A stretch of DNA of 64,000 nt, from NCBI GenBank assembly GCA_052387815.1, contig JBQTIU010000022.1, positions 1 through 64,000 of the forward strand, in the 5' to 3' direction. Below the pieces are notes generated by a model. That model worked only from the letters and a program-made list of their open reading frames with translations, searched no databases and was not told where the DNA came from. The stretch is from JBQTIU01 sp052387815. Its GTDB lineage: Bacteria > Pseudomonadota > Alphaproteobacteria > CACIAM-22H2. A program made the position numbers and the translations under genes. This document shows positions 51,519-60,513 of this stretch, piece after piece. Every line of letters begins with the position of its first letter. Positions within the stretch are counted from its first letter, which is position 1.

Positions 51519-51550
51519 GACGAGGCCCCGGCCGGCGCGGGGCGGCGAGA

Positions 51551-51566
51551 GGCCCGGCGGCGGGCC
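51551..51566 (-). terminator. GC hairpin between binding-protein gene and livH
   Basis: GGCCCG (51551-51556) and CGGGCC (51561-51566) form a 6-bp GC stem with a 4-base loop in the 79-bp gap. It is at the same place as the palindrome of the carbohydrate importer operon. It may protect the binding-protein mRNA or lower read-through. Confidence 0.35.
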
Positions 51567-51597
51567 GACCGGCCGCCGGACCCGCCGCCCAGTGCGT

Positions 51598-52818
51598 CTA
51601 TTTCTTGTACTCGGCGAGGATCTCGCTGTCGCGCGCCGCATCCCACCGCACCGGGACCCAGTGCTGGTTGATCACCACCATCATCTGCATTCGCAGGTTG
51701 CCGATGTGATGCCAGTCGGTGAACGTGCGCGGCGTTGCGATCTCGCTCACCTTGTAGTCCTTGATCGTCTCCAGCGCCTTGACCAGGCCGTCGCGGGTGA
51801 GCCCCCGGCCCGCCCGGCGCAGTCCCTCGGCGACCACATGCATGTCGGAGTAGGAGAGGATGTCGAACAGGTTCGGCCGGCCCTTGATCTCGGTCGGATT
51901 GAGCTTCGACCAGGCCTCCTTGAACTTGAGCATGTCGGGATGCACCGAGTCGAGGAAGACGCCGGTCAACCATCCGCCCATGAACCCCTCGGCGGAATAG
52001 CCGGCGGCGGCGATCAAGGAGTTGTCGACCATCGCGCCGCTGCCGAAGATTGGTTGGCGCAGCCCCAGCTCCCGCGCCTGGCGGAGGATGATCGACGCCT
52101 CGGTGACGTGCCCGAGGGTCATGATCACCTCGGGGTTCGCTTCCTTGATCTTCAACAGCTGCGGCGTGAAATCCTTGTCGCCGACCTTGAACTCGGCGCG
52201 CAGCACGGGCTTCATGTTGTACCACTTGGCGAGCAGCCGCTCGGTCGCGTCGCCCTCGTTCTTCGGGAACTCGTCGCTGCCGCTCAGGATGGCGATCTTC
52301 TTCGCCTGCAGGAACTGGGTGATGAACTCGGCGTAGAGCTCGCCGTAGCGCGCCGCCTCGGTCGTGCCGCCGCGGAAGAAATACTTGTTGAACGGCCGCG
52401 TCACCGGGGGCGCTGAGGCGAAGGAAACGTAGTTCGGCACCTTGAGGTCGCGCAGATATTCGAGCGTGCCGACCGTCGGGTTGCTGCCCGAGACGCCGAA
52501 GATCATGAATGCCTTGTCCTGCTCGACCAGCTTCTTGACCGCCGCCAGCGCCCTGGCCGGCGAGAAGCCGTCGTCCTCGAACTCCACCCTGATCTTCCGG
52601 CCATGGATGCCGCCCGCGTCGTTGATCTCCTTGACCGCGACCGCCAGGCCGTCGCGCCCGCCGAGGCCGATATAGGCGGCCGGCCCGGTGAGCGGGCCGT
52701 AGGCGCCCAAGACGATGGTGTCGCTGGTTACGCCGTCTTGCGCGCTCGCCGGCGATCCGGCGAGGGCAACCGCCGCGGCGAAGGCGGCGGCGATGATTCG
52801 ATCGGTACTCTTGCGCAT
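51598..52818 (-). CDS. Branched-chain-type ABC solute-binding protein (LivJ-like)
   Basis: The 406-residue periplasmic-binding-protein family-6 member has a signal peptide (to ASAQD), then VLGAYGPLTGPAAYIGLGGR, AVKEINDAGGIHGRKI and GVSGSNPTVGTLEYL. It is the receptor of the LivHMGF-type importer. With an acyl-CoA ligase gene directly upstream, the ligand may be an organic acid instead of an amino acid. An AGGAGGAACCCC site precedes ATG 52818. Confidence 0.9.
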   Translation of the reverse strand: MRKSTDRIIAAAFAAAVALAGSPASAQDGVTSDTIVLGAYGPLTGPAAYIGLGGRDGLAVAVKEINDAGGIHGRKIRVEFEDDGFSPARALAAVKKLVEQDKAFMIFGVSGSNPTVGTLEYLRDLKVPNYVSFASAPPVTRPFNKYFFRGGTTEAARYGELYAEFITQFLQAKKIAILSGSDEFPKNEGDATERLLAKWYNMKPVLRAEFKVGDKDFTPQLLKIKEANPEVIMTLGHVTEASIILRQARELGLRQPIFGSGAMVDNSLIAAAGYSAEGFMGGWLTGVFLDSVHPDMLKFKEAWSKLNPTEIKGRPNLFDILSYSDMHVVAEGLRRAGRGLTRDGLVKALETIKDYKVSEIATPRTFTDWHHIGNLRMQMMVVINQHWVPVRWDAARDSEILAEYKK

Positions 52819-52896
52819 GGGGTTCCTCCTCTCTCCTTGGGTCCTCGTTCGATGCGCCGCGGTCCGGAGCGGCGCCGACTTCGCTGTCCTCCCCGC

Positions 52897-54549
52897 CTAG
52901 CGGGCGTGCTTGCGGTCGGCCGCGCGGCGGCCGATGACGATGTCCCTGAGCGGTCCCTTCTGGATCTTGCCGGTCGGGGTCCGCGGCAGCTCGCTCATCA
53001 GCTCCAGGAATTCGGGCAGCTTGTAGGTCGCGATGCGCGGCCGCAGGAAGTCGTTGATCTCGTCGAAGGTGATCGTCTGCCCGGCCTTGGGCACGATGCA
53101 GGCGCAGGTGCGCTCGCCCAGCCGCGGATCGGGCAGCCCGACCACGGCGGCGTCCATCACCTTGGGGTGCTGGTAGAGCACCTCCTCGATCTCCCGCGGA
53201 TAGATATTGGCTCCGCCGCGGATGATCATCTCCTTCTTGCGCCCCGCGATCCGTAGATAGCCCTTTTCGTCGAACACGCCGAGATCGCCGGTGCGGAACC
53301 AGCCGTCCTTGGTGAAGCTGCGCCGGTTGACGTCGGGATTGTTGTAATAGCCGATGGTGACTGAGGGTCCGTAGGTCAGGATTTCGCCGACCGTCCCCGG
53401 CGGGCACTCGACGCCGTTGTCGTCGACCACCTTGTTCCGCATCGCGGGCAGCGAGCGTCCGACCAGCCCGCACACGGATTCCGGGTGCTCCGAGAGCCGC
53501 GTATGCGCCTGCGAGCCGCATTCGAGCATGCCGTACATCTCCAGGAGATGGCCGGGGATCCGGGCACGAATCTCGCGGATCACCTCGATCGGACAGGACG
53601 CCCCGCCGGTCATCATCACCTGGAGCGAACGGAGATCGTACTTGCCGAAGTCGGGCGCGTGGAGCAGCGACACCAGGTGCGCCGGCGCACAGCAGAAATG
53701 CGTCACCTTCTCCTTCTGGATCAGCTCCAGCGCCCGCTCGGCCCTGAAGATGTCGAGGAGCACTACGGTGCACCCGGCGAAGATCGCCTGCAGCACGTTG
53801 AACAGGCCCCAGTTCAGGCCGACCGGCAGGAAGATCAGGAACACGCTGTTCGACGTGATCGCCTGGCCTTCGTTGAGGAAGCGGCCCGCGCAATTCGTGG
53901 TGTTGTGCAGGTGGAGCACGGCTTTGGGGTCGCCCGTCGTGCCCGAGGTGAAGGCGGCCCGCACCAGGTCGTTGCCGTGCGGCCGGCGGCGGCGCAGCTC
54001 CGCCTCCGGCACCGCGAGCGGTGCGTCGTGGTCGAGGAAGCCCCTCAGATCGAAGGCGTCCTCCGGCACGGCGTCGCCAACGAACATCACGTGCTTCAGC
54101 GCCGGCAGGCGCGGCCGCAGCTCGCGGATCATCGCCGGGTAGTCGAACCGGCGGAACCCGCTCGGCGCGATCACCGCTGAGGCGCGCGTGAAGCCGAGGA
54201 TGAACTCGACCTCGCGGGCGCGGAAATCGCTGTGGTACTGGCAGAACGGCACCCCGGCCATCATCGCCGCGTTGATCGCAACCACGAACTCGCTCCAGTT
54301 CGGCAGCTGGATCGCGATCACGTCGTCGGCGGTCAGGCCGAGCTTGACGAAATGCGCCGCCAGACGCTGGGCGCGGCGGTGAAGCTCGGCATAGGTCAAC
54401 CGGCAGCGGCCGTCGATCACCGCGATCTTGTCCGGGGTGCTCGCCGCGACGCGATCGAGTTCCTCGTTGCTGGTCGTCTGGACCCAGTACCCGGCGCGCT
54501 CGAACTCGCGCATGCGCTCGGGCGGGATCTGGGGGTCGTCTATCCGCAC
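52897..54549 (-). CDS. AMP-binding acyl-CoA ligase
   Basis: The 550-residue adenylate-forming enzyme has the phosphate-binding AFTSGTTGDPKA (about 191-202), LEMYGMLECG, the GWFRTGDLGVFDEKGYLRI hinge region and the C-terminal catalytic Lys in PRTPTGKIQK. It activates a carboxylic acid to its CoA ester; the sequence is nearest to cyclohexanecarboxylate/medium-chain ligases, but the substrate is not certain. The start is GTG 54549 with GGAGGG 9 nt upstream. It is the first gene of an eight-gene leftward operon with the liv-type importer, an amidohydrolase and an SDR. Bases 54550-54763 upstream show no gene. Confidence 0.9.
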   Translation of the reverse strand: MRIDDPQIPPERMREFERAGYWVQTTSNEELDRVAASTPDKIAVIDGRCRLTYAELHRRAQRLAAHFVKLGLTADDVIAIQLPNWSEFVVAINAAMMAGVPFCQYHSDFRAREVEFILGFTRASAVIAPSGFRRFDYPAMIRELRPRLPALKHVMFVGDAVPEDAFDLRGFLDHDAPLAVPEAELRRRRPHGNDLVRAAFTSGTTGDPKAVLHLHNTTNCAGRFLNEGQAITSNSVFLIFLPVGLNWGLFNVLQAIFAGCTVVLLDIFRAERALELIQKEKVTHFCCAPAHLVSLLHAPDFGKYDLRSLQVMMTGGASCPIEVIREIRARIPGHLLEMYGMLECGSQAHTRLSEHPESVCGLVGRSLPAMRNKVVDDNGVECPPGTVGEILTYGPSVTIGYYNNPDVNRRSFTKDGWFRTGDLGVFDEKGYLRIAGRKKEMIIRGGANIYPREIEEVLYQHPKVMDAAVVGLPDPRLGERTCACIVPKAGQTITFDEINDFLRPRIATYKLPEFLELMSELPRTPTGKIQKGPLRDIVIGRRAADRKHAR

Positions 54550-54763
54550 TCGGTGTTCCCTCCCGCCGCGATCAGGTAGACCGCGCCGCGGCCGCGAACC
54601 CTCGCCTGGCGTCTGATCGGTCAGTTAGCATTCGCCGGTCTTTCCCGTCAAGGACGGGCGGTCGGCCGCTCCGCCCCGTGCGATCCGCACCCGCGTCGGT
54701 CCCGGCGCGCGAGCGATCGGACGGTCGCGGATCCCGGCGGCGCCGGGGGATGACCGTCGCCGC

Positions 54764-55018
54764 TCAGCGCACCACCAGATCGAGTGGCCGGGCCGAAAGC
54801 AGCGCGTTGCCGGATTCGGTCACCACCACCGACGCGCCGGGATACATCGCGATGCCGGCGCTCGAATCCATCAGGATCATGTGCAGGAAGAAGACCATGT
54901 TGGGCGCGGCCACGATCGGGTTGCCGGCGTAGAGCGTCGGCCAGTCCATCCAGTTGGGCGCGAAGGTCGTGCCGAGCGAATAACCGCACGCATTCAGCCG
55001 ATACTCGCGCATTCCCGC
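54764..55018 (-). pseudogene. C-terminal fragment of an M24-family peptidase gene
   Basis: The minus-strand frame reads REYRLNACGYSLGTTFAPNW, then NMVFFLHMILMDSSAGIAMY and ARPLDLVV. This is the last ~80 residues of an M24 (Xaa-Pro aminopeptidase-like) protein of about 390 residues, and still holds the intact stop. The missing 5' part is replaced by the duplicated thioesterase end. The M24 gene was cut by the same rearrangement. Confidence 0.75.
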
Positions 55019-55032
55019 GCCGGCCGCGACGC

Positions 55033-55215
55033 GCGCCAAGGTCCGCGGCGGCGCCAAGAAAAAATGTACATCGCCTCGGCCGAGGTGCACGACACGGCGG
55101 GCACGCTGCTGGCGGTAGGCGAGGTCGTCTACCGCTACCGGGCGGGCAGCGAGACGACCAAAGGCGTGCCGCTCGGGGAAGAAAGCGGCGAAAAGCGCAA
55201 CACTTCCTTGGGCTA
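55033..55215 (+). repeat. Direct repeat copy B: duplicated 3' end of the thioesterase gene
   Basis: This is a diverged copy of 44368-44548 without the rest of the gene. Two extra A bases in an A-run (AAGAAAAAATG) break the frame at the join. After them MYIASAEVHDTAGTLLAVGE and the C-terminus continue in an open frame. No start or N-terminal domain exists, so it is non-functional. Confidence 0.9.
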
Positions 55216-55242
55216 GCCGGCCCTTCGGGCTCTTAGGGAGGC

Positions 55243-56034
55243 CTAGCGCCCCTTGAACACCGGTTTGCGCTTGGCGAGGAAAGCGCGGGTGCCTTCCCGA
55301 AAATCCTCGGTATCGAAGCAAGCATAGCCCTCTTCGAGCTCGCGCCCCGTGAGCGGGCGCGGGTCGGCGAGGCGGCGCGCGAATTTCTTGTGCCAGCGAT
55401 TGCACAAGGGCGCGCCGTCGGCGATGCGGCGGGCGGCGGCATAGGTCTCCTTCACGACCTCGGCGTCGGGGACGACGCGGTTGACCAGGCCTTTCTCCTT
55501 GGCCTCGGCGGCGCCGAACACGCGGCCCTCGAGCAGGATTTCGAGCGCCGCGGCGCGGCCCACGAGGTCGATGAACGCCTCGAGCTCCGGGTAGGCCATG
55601 ATCACGCCGATGCGGTTGATCGGCACGCCGAAGCGCGACGATTGGCCGGCGATGCGCAGGTCGCACATGCTCGCCAGCTCCAGGCCCCCGCCCACGCACA
55701 GCCCGTGGATCATCGCCACGCTGGGGTGGCGGCAATCGCGGAGCGCGTGCATGGCCGCATGCATCAGCTTGCCGTAGGCCGCCGCCTGCCGGGGGTCGTT
55801 GCGCATGGTCTCGAACTCGGCGATGTCGGCCCCCGGCGCGAATGCCTTCTCCCCCGCGCCGCGCAGCACGATGCAACCGACCCGGTCCTCGCGCTCCAGC
55901 CCCCGGATGACCTCGCCCAGCCGCTTCCACATCGGCGCGTTGAGCGCGTTGAGCTTGTCCGGGCGATTGAGCGTCACGGTGACGATGTCGGCGTCGCGCT
56001 CGACCAGGATGACGTCGCTCTCCGCCGCCGGCAT
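55243..56034 (-). CDS. Enoyl-CoA hydratase/isomerase-family protein
   Basis: The 263-residue crotonase has the oxyanion-hole regions KAFAPGADIAEF and GLCVGGGLELASMCDLRIA. The Glu of GGGLELA and a downstream acidic position suggest hydratase or a related activity. It hydrates enoyl-CoA in fatty or aromatic acid breakdown. It follows the aminotransferase gene by 5 bp in a leftward pair. Confidence 0.9.
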   Translation of the reverse strand: MPAAESDVILVERDADIVTVTLNRPDKLNALNAPMWKRLGEVIRGLEREDRVGCIVLRGAGEKAFAPGADIAEFETMRNDPRQAAAYGKLMHAAMHALRDCRHPSVAMIHGLCVGGGLELASMCDLRIAGQSSRFGVPINRIGVIMAYPELEAFIDLVGRAAALEILLEGRVFGAAEAKEKGLVNRVVPDAEVVKETYAAARRIADGAPLCNRWHKKFARRLADPRPLTGRELEEGYACFDTEDFREGTRAFLAKRKPVFKGR

Positions 56035-56039
56035 GGCGC

Positions 56040-57242
56040 CTAGCCTCGGCGCCCGGCGGATTCGCCGAGGTAGTCGAGCGCCGCCGCCGCTCCGCCCTTG
56101 CGGTGCGGCACGTTTGCGAGCCCGAGGCCCATCTCGACCCCGGCGAGCGTGCCCATGAGCATCAAATCGTTGAAGTCGCCAAGATGCCCGATGCGGAACA
56201 CCTTGCCCTTGAGCCGGCCGAGCCCGGACCCGAGCGACATGTCGAATTGCTCGAGGATCGCCCGGCGCAATTCGTCAGCGTCGTGGCCGTCGGGCACGAG
56301 CACGGCGGTGAGCGAGGCCGAATACTCGGCCGGGTTCGTGCACAGGATCTCGAGGCCCCAGGCGCGCACGGCCCGGCGCGTCGCCTCGGCATGGCGGCGG
56401 TGACGAGCGAAGACGTTGTCGAGCCCCTCCTCGCGCAGCATCGCGATCGCCTCGCGCAAGCCATAGAGCAGATTGGTCGCCGGGGTGTACGGGAAATACC
56501 CGCTCCGGTTGGCTTCGAGCATCGCCCCCCAGTCCCAGTACGAGCGCGCCAGCCGCGCCGTCCGGTGGGCGGCGAGCGCCTTGTCGCCGAGCGCGTTGAA
56601 TGACAGGCCCGGCGGCAGCATGAGGCCCTTCTGCGACCCGGCGACCGTCACGTCCACGCCCCATTCGTCGTGGCGATAATCGATCGAAGCGAGCGAGGAG
56701 ATGGTATCGACCAGGAACAGCGCCGGGTGGCGGGCGCGGTCGATCGCCGCGCGCAGGTCCGCGACACTGCTCGTGACCCCGGTCGAGGTCTCGTTGTGGA
56801 CCGCCGCCACCGCCTTGATGCGACGCCCGTGGTCCGCGGCAAGGCGCGCTTCGAGCGCGGCCGGATCGGCGCCCGTGCGCCAGTCGCCCGGCACCATCTC
56901 GACCTCGAGGCCGAGCCGCGCAGCCATTTCGCTCCACAGCGTGGCGAAATGCCCGGTCTCGAACATCAGCACCCGGTCGCCGGGCGACAGCGTGTTGACC
57001 AGCGCCGCCTCCCAGGCCCCGGTGCCCGAGGCCGGGTAGATGACGACCGGCCCGGCGGTGCGAAACACCGATTTGAGGCCGTCGAGGACCTCGCGCGCGA
57101 GGCGGCCGAAGGCGGGGCCGCGATGGTCGATGGTCGCTCGATCGATCGCCCGCAGGACGCGGTCGGGCACGTTGGTGGGCCCCGGGATCTGCAGGAAATG
57201 CCGGCCGCTCCGGCGGAGGTTGGCGTGGGCGTCTGGGGGCAT
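56040..57242 (-). CDS. Serine-glyoxylate/alanine-glyoxylate-type aminotransferase
   Basis: The 400-residue class-V aminotransferase has FLQIPGPTNVPDRVLRAI at the start, ASGTGAWEAALVN, the PLP lysine in GSQKGLMLPPGLSF and TNLLYGLREA. The sequence is of the serine-glyoxylate type, which makes glycine and hydroxypyruvate. The hydroxypyruvate isomerase and glycolate-oxidase-like genes nearby fit this assignment. ATG 57242 is chosen by homology; the frame is open upstream. The promoter region is shared with the divergent gene. Confidence 0.9.
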   Translation of the reverse strand: MPPDAHANLRRSGRHFLQIPGPTNVPDRVLRAIDRATIDHRGPAFGRLAREVLDGLKSVFRTAGPVVIYPASGTGAWEAALVNTLSPGDRVLMFETGHFATLWSEMAARLGLEVEMVPGDWRTGADPAALEARLAADHGRRIKAVAAVHNETSTGVTSSVADLRAAIDRARHPALFLVDTISSLASIDYRHDEWGVDVTVAGSQKGLMLPPGLSFNALGDKALAAHRTARLARSYWDWGAMLEANRSGYFPYTPATNLLYGLREAIAMLREEGLDNVFARHRRHAEATRRAVRAWGLEILCTNPAEYSASLTAVLVPDGHDADELRRAILEQFDMSLGSGLGRLKGKVFRIGHLGDFNDLMLMGTLAGVEMGLGLANVPHRKGGAAAALDYLGESAGRRG

Positions 57243-57343
57243 GAGTCGCAGTGTCCACAGCAAGTTGAGACGTCCGGGATTTGTAGCACATCGGATGTCC
57301 CTGGCGTTACCGATGTCCGGGAGCCGCCCGCCGCGCGCTAGCG

Positions 57344-57372
57344 CTGACCCTCGCCGATCGAGGGTGTATAAT
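57344..57372 (+). promoter_or_regulatory. Sigma-70-like promoter with an inverted repeat in the spacer
   Basis: CTGACC (57344-57349) and TATAAT (57367-57372) stand 17 bp apart, as for a sigma-70 promoter with a perfect -10. The spacer is almost filled by the inverted repeat ACCCTCG (57347-57353) / CGAGGGT (57359-57365). A regulator bound there would block RNA polymerase. It points to the 34-codon ORF and the FAD/Fe-S dehydrogenase gene. Confidence 0.6.
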
Positions 57373-57411
57373 TCGCCCGCCACGCCGTTTGGCTGCCGCC
57401 GGAGGCCCCGC

Positions 57412-57516
57412 ATGTCGCGCCTAGTGATCGCCGCCGTCCTCGCCCTCGCCCGGTCGACGCCCGCCGGCGCCAAGGCGCCGCGCGGGCCGCTGGCGGTCTC
57501 GGCCAGCTTCGAGTAG
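57412..57516 (+). CDS. 34-codon leader-like small ORF
   Basis: ATG 57412 has a strong GGAGG 7-8 nt upstream and opens 34 codons (start MSRLVIAAVLALARS, end VSASFE). The start looks like a signal peptide or membrane helix. The following large gene (ATG 57525) has no visible ribosome-binding site and begins 8 bp after the small ORF's stop, so its translation may depend on this ORF. It may be a regulatory leader or a relic of a secreted protein gene. Confidence 0.5.
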   Translation: MSRLVIAAVLALARSTPAGAKAPRGPLAVSASFE

Positions 57517-57524
57517 CCGCAACC

Positions 57525-60482
57525 ATGGCGCCCGCCGGCGCTCCCACCTCGGCCGCCCGGATTCACCCCGGCGACGGCGCGCTCGCCCGGCACCTCGGCC
57601 GCGAGCTGGCGGGCGAGGTGTTGTTCGACGCCTTCTCGCGCGGCCGCTATTCAACCGACGCCTCGATCTACCAGATCGAGCCGATCGGCGTGGTCGTGCC
57701 GGCGCGCGTCGAGGACATCGAAGCCGCGATCGCGATCGCGCGCCAGCACGGCGTGCCGGTCTTGCCCAGGGGCGGCGGCACCTCGCAAGGCGGCCAGACG
57801 GTCGGCCGGGCGCTGGTGATCGACACCTCGAAGCACCTGAACCGCCTGATCGATATCGATCCCGCACGGCGCATCGCGCGGGTCGAGCCGGGGCTGACCC
57901 TCGATGCCTTGAACCGCAAGCTCAAGCCCCACGGCCTGTTCTTTCCGGTCGACATCTCGACCGGCAGCCGCGGCACGCTGGGCGGCATGGCCGGCAACAA
58001 TTCCTGCGGCGCGCGCTCGATCCGCTACGGCAACATGGTCCACAACGTGCGCTCGATCGACGCCGTGTTGGCCGACGGGACGCTCGCCTGCTTCGGCGAG
58101 GTGCCCGAGGCCCTCGACGGGCTCGTGGCCCCACGGCGCTATGTTGAGCTGGTCCGCACCCTGCGCGGGCTCGCCGAGGGCGTCGCCGACGAGTTCGCCT
58201 CCGAGCGCTGGCCGCGCCTGTTGCGCCGGGTCGGCGGCTACAACCTCGACATGATCCGCCCGCACGCCGTTCCGGGCCTCGGCCGCAACGAGCCCGGCCA
58301 CAACCTGGCCAAGCTGTTGGTCGGCTCCGAGGGCACGCTTGGCTTCTTCACCCGGCTCGAGCTCGCGCTCGCGCGCATCCCTCCGGCGCGGATGCTCGGC
58401 GTCTGCCACTTTCCGACGTTCTACGAAGCGATGGACGCCACGCGCCATATCGTCGCGCTCGACCCGAGCGCGGTCGAGCTCGTCGATCGGACGATGATCG
58501 AGCTCGCCCGCGACATCGCCATGTTCCGGCCGATCGTCGAACGCTTCGTCAAGGGCGAGCCCGCGGCCATCCTGCTGGTCGAGTTCGCCGGCGAGGAGCT
58601 CGAGGTCCAGAGACGCAAGCTCGCCGACCTGGTGGCGCTGATGGCCGAGCTCGGGTTCGCGGGCGCCGTCGTCGAGGCCGTGGACTCCGCCTTGCAGACC
58701 GCGATCTGGGAGGTTCGCAAGCAGGGCCTCAACATCATGATGTCGATGAAAGGCGACAGCAAACCCGTATCCTTCATCGAGGATTGCGCGGTCGCCCTCG
58801 ACGACCTCGCCGAGTACACGCGGCGGATCGACGAGGTGTTCCGCAAGCACGGGACCACCGGCACCTGGTACGCGCATGCCTCGGTCGGCACGCTGCACGT
58901 GCGCCCGATCCTTGCCCTCAAGGACCCCGACGAGGTCAAGAAGATGCGCGCCATCGCCGAAGAGACCTTCGCCATCGTGCGCGCGTACAAGGGCTCGCAT
59001 TCGGGCGAGCACGGCGACGGCCTGGTGCGCTCCGAATTCCACGAGCGGATGTTCGGGGCGCGCATCGTGCGCGCCTTCGAGGCGGTCAAGGACGCCTTCG
59101 ACCCCGACGGCCTGTTCAACCCCGGTAAGATCGTCCGGCCGCCGCGCATGGACGACCGCACGCTGTTCCGCTACCGGCCGGGCTACCAGGCCCTGCCGCT
59201 CAAGACCGCGCTCGACTGGTCGGCCTGGGGCGGATTCCCGGCCGCGGTCGAGATGTGCAACAACAACGGCGAGTGCCGCAAATCCGATCCCGGCGTGATG
59301 TGCCCGTCCTACCGCGCCACCGGCGACGAGCAGCACCTGGTGCGGGGGCGCGCCAACACGCTGCGCCTGGCATTGACCGGGCAGCTCGGCCCCGACGCCC
59401 TGGTCTCCGACGCGATGTGGGAGACCATGGATCTGTGCGTCGCCTGCAAGGGCTGCAAGCGCGAATGCCCGACCGGCGTCGACCTGGCGCGCATGAAGAT
59501 CGAGTTCCGCCACGCCTGGAACCGGCGCCACGGGCTCAAGCTCCGCCAGCGCCTCGTCGCCTACCTGCCGCGCTACGCCAAGGTGGCGGCGCGCCTCGCG
59601 CCGGTCCTCAATCTGCGCGACCGCTGGCGGGTCCTCGCCCAGGCGTCGGAACGGGTCCTCGGCCTGAGCGCCCGGCGCACCCTGCCGGCTTGGCGACGGG
59701 ACACCTTCCGCGCCGAAGGGGCGCCGGGGCCTGGGGATCGCGAGGTCGTGCTGTTCGCGGACACCTTCAACAACTATTTCGAGCCCGAGAACCTGCGCGC
59801 GGCGGTCAAGGTCCTGGGCGCCGCGGGCTACGCCGTCGTTGTGCCCAAAGCGGCCGACGGCAAGGGCGCTCGGCCGTTGTGCTGCGGGCGGACGTTCCTC
59901 GCCGAGGGCCTGGTCGAGGAGGCGCGCGCCGAGGCGCGGCGCGTGCTGGCGGCGCTCGGGCCCTATGTCGCGCGGGGCGTTCCGATCGTCGGGCTCGAGC
60001 CCGCCTGTCTGTTCACCCTGCGCGACGAGTTCCTCGCCATGCTGCCCGGCCCCGAGACCGAGGCGCTCGCGGGCCGGGCCCTCATGTTCGAGGAGTTCCT
60101 CGCCGCCGAGCACAAGGCCGGCCGCTTGGGCGCGCTCAAGCTCAAGGCCCTCCCCGAGCCGCGCTGCCTCGTCCACGGCCACTGCCACCAGAAGGCGTTC
60201 GGCGCGATGGACGCGGCCTTGACGGCGCTCAAATTCGTCCCCGGCCTCAAGGTCGAGGTCATCGAGTCGAGCTGCTGCGGCATGGCCGGCGCCTTCGGCT
60301 ACGAGGCCGGGCACTACGACATCTCGATGAAGATGGCGGAGTTGTCGCTGCTGCCGGCGGTCCGCGCGGCCGGCGATGTGCTTCTGGTCGCCGACGGGAC
60401 GAGCTGCCGCCACCAGATCGAGGACGGCGCCGGCCGTCGGGCGATCCACGCCGCCCGCGTGCTCGAACGGGCGCTCATCTGA
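57525..60482 (+). CDS. FAD/4Fe-4S dehydrogenase (GlcD-GlcF/D-lactate dehydrogenase type)
   Basis: The 985-residue protein joins a FAD-binding type-4 domain (about 50-280; PVLPRGGGTSQGGQTVG, GNNSCGARSIRYG), an FAD-oxidase C domain (about 290-560; YAHASVGTLHVRPIL, SGEHGDGLVRSEF), two 4Fe-4S sites (CNNNGECRK to MCPSY near 578-594 and CVACKGCKRECPTG near 638-651) and a C-terminal cysteine-rich domain (about 740-970; HCHQKAFG, SSCCGMAGAFGYE). This arrangement is that of YdiJ-like D-2-hydroxyacid dehydrogenases. It likely oxidises glycolate, D-lactate or D-2-hydroxyglutarate and passes electrons to quinone. The glyoxylate aminotransferase nearby supports glycolate. Confidence 0.92.
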   Translation: MAPAGAPTSAARIHPGDGALARHLGRELAGEVLFDAFSRGRYSTDASIYQIEPIGVVVPARVEDIEAAIAIARQHGVPVLPRGGGTSQGGQTVGRALVIDTSKHLNRLIDIDPARRIARVEPGLTLDALNRKLKPHGLFFPVDISTGSRGTLGGMAGNNSCGARSIRYGNMVHNVRSIDAVLADGTLACFGEVPEALDGLVAPRRYVELVRTLRGLAEGVADEFASERWPRLLRRVGGYNLDMIRPHAVPGLGRNEPGHNLAKLLVGSEGTLGFFTRLELALARIPPARMLGVCHFPTFYEAMDATRHIVALDPSAVELVDRTMIELARDIAMFRPIVERFVKGEPAAILLVEFAGEELEVQRRKLADLVALMAELGFAGAVVEAVDSALQTAIWEVRKQGLNIMMSMKGDSKPVSFIEDCAVALDDLAEYTRRIDEVFRKHGTTGTWYAHASVGTLHVRPILALKDPDEVKKMRAIAEETFAIVRAYKGSHSGEHGDGLVRSEFHERMFGARIVRAFEAVKDAFDPDGLFNPGKIVRPPRMDDRTLFRYRPGYQALPLKTALDWSAWGGFPAAVEMCNNNGECRKSDPGVMCPSYRATGDEQHLVRGRANTLRLALTGQLGPDALVSDAMWETMDLCVACKGCKRECPTGVDLARMKIEFRHAWNRRHGLKLRQRLVAYLPRYAKVAARLAPVLNLRDRWRVLAQASERVLGLSARRTLPAWRRDTFRAEGAPGPGDREVVLFADTFNNYFEPENLRAAVKVLGAAGYAVVVPKAADGKGARPLCCGRTFLAEGLVEEARAEARRVLAALGPYVARGVPIVGLEPACLFTLRDEFLAMLPGPETEALAGRALMFEEFLAAEHKAGRLGALKLKALPEPRCLVHGHCHQKAFGAMDAALTALKFVPGLKVEVIESSCCGMAGAFGYEAGHYDISMKMAELSLLPAVRAAGDVLLVADGTSCRHQIEDGAGRRAIHAARVLERALI

Positions 60483-60513
60483 GCCGGCCTCCCACATCCG
60501 CACGGAAGACCCC

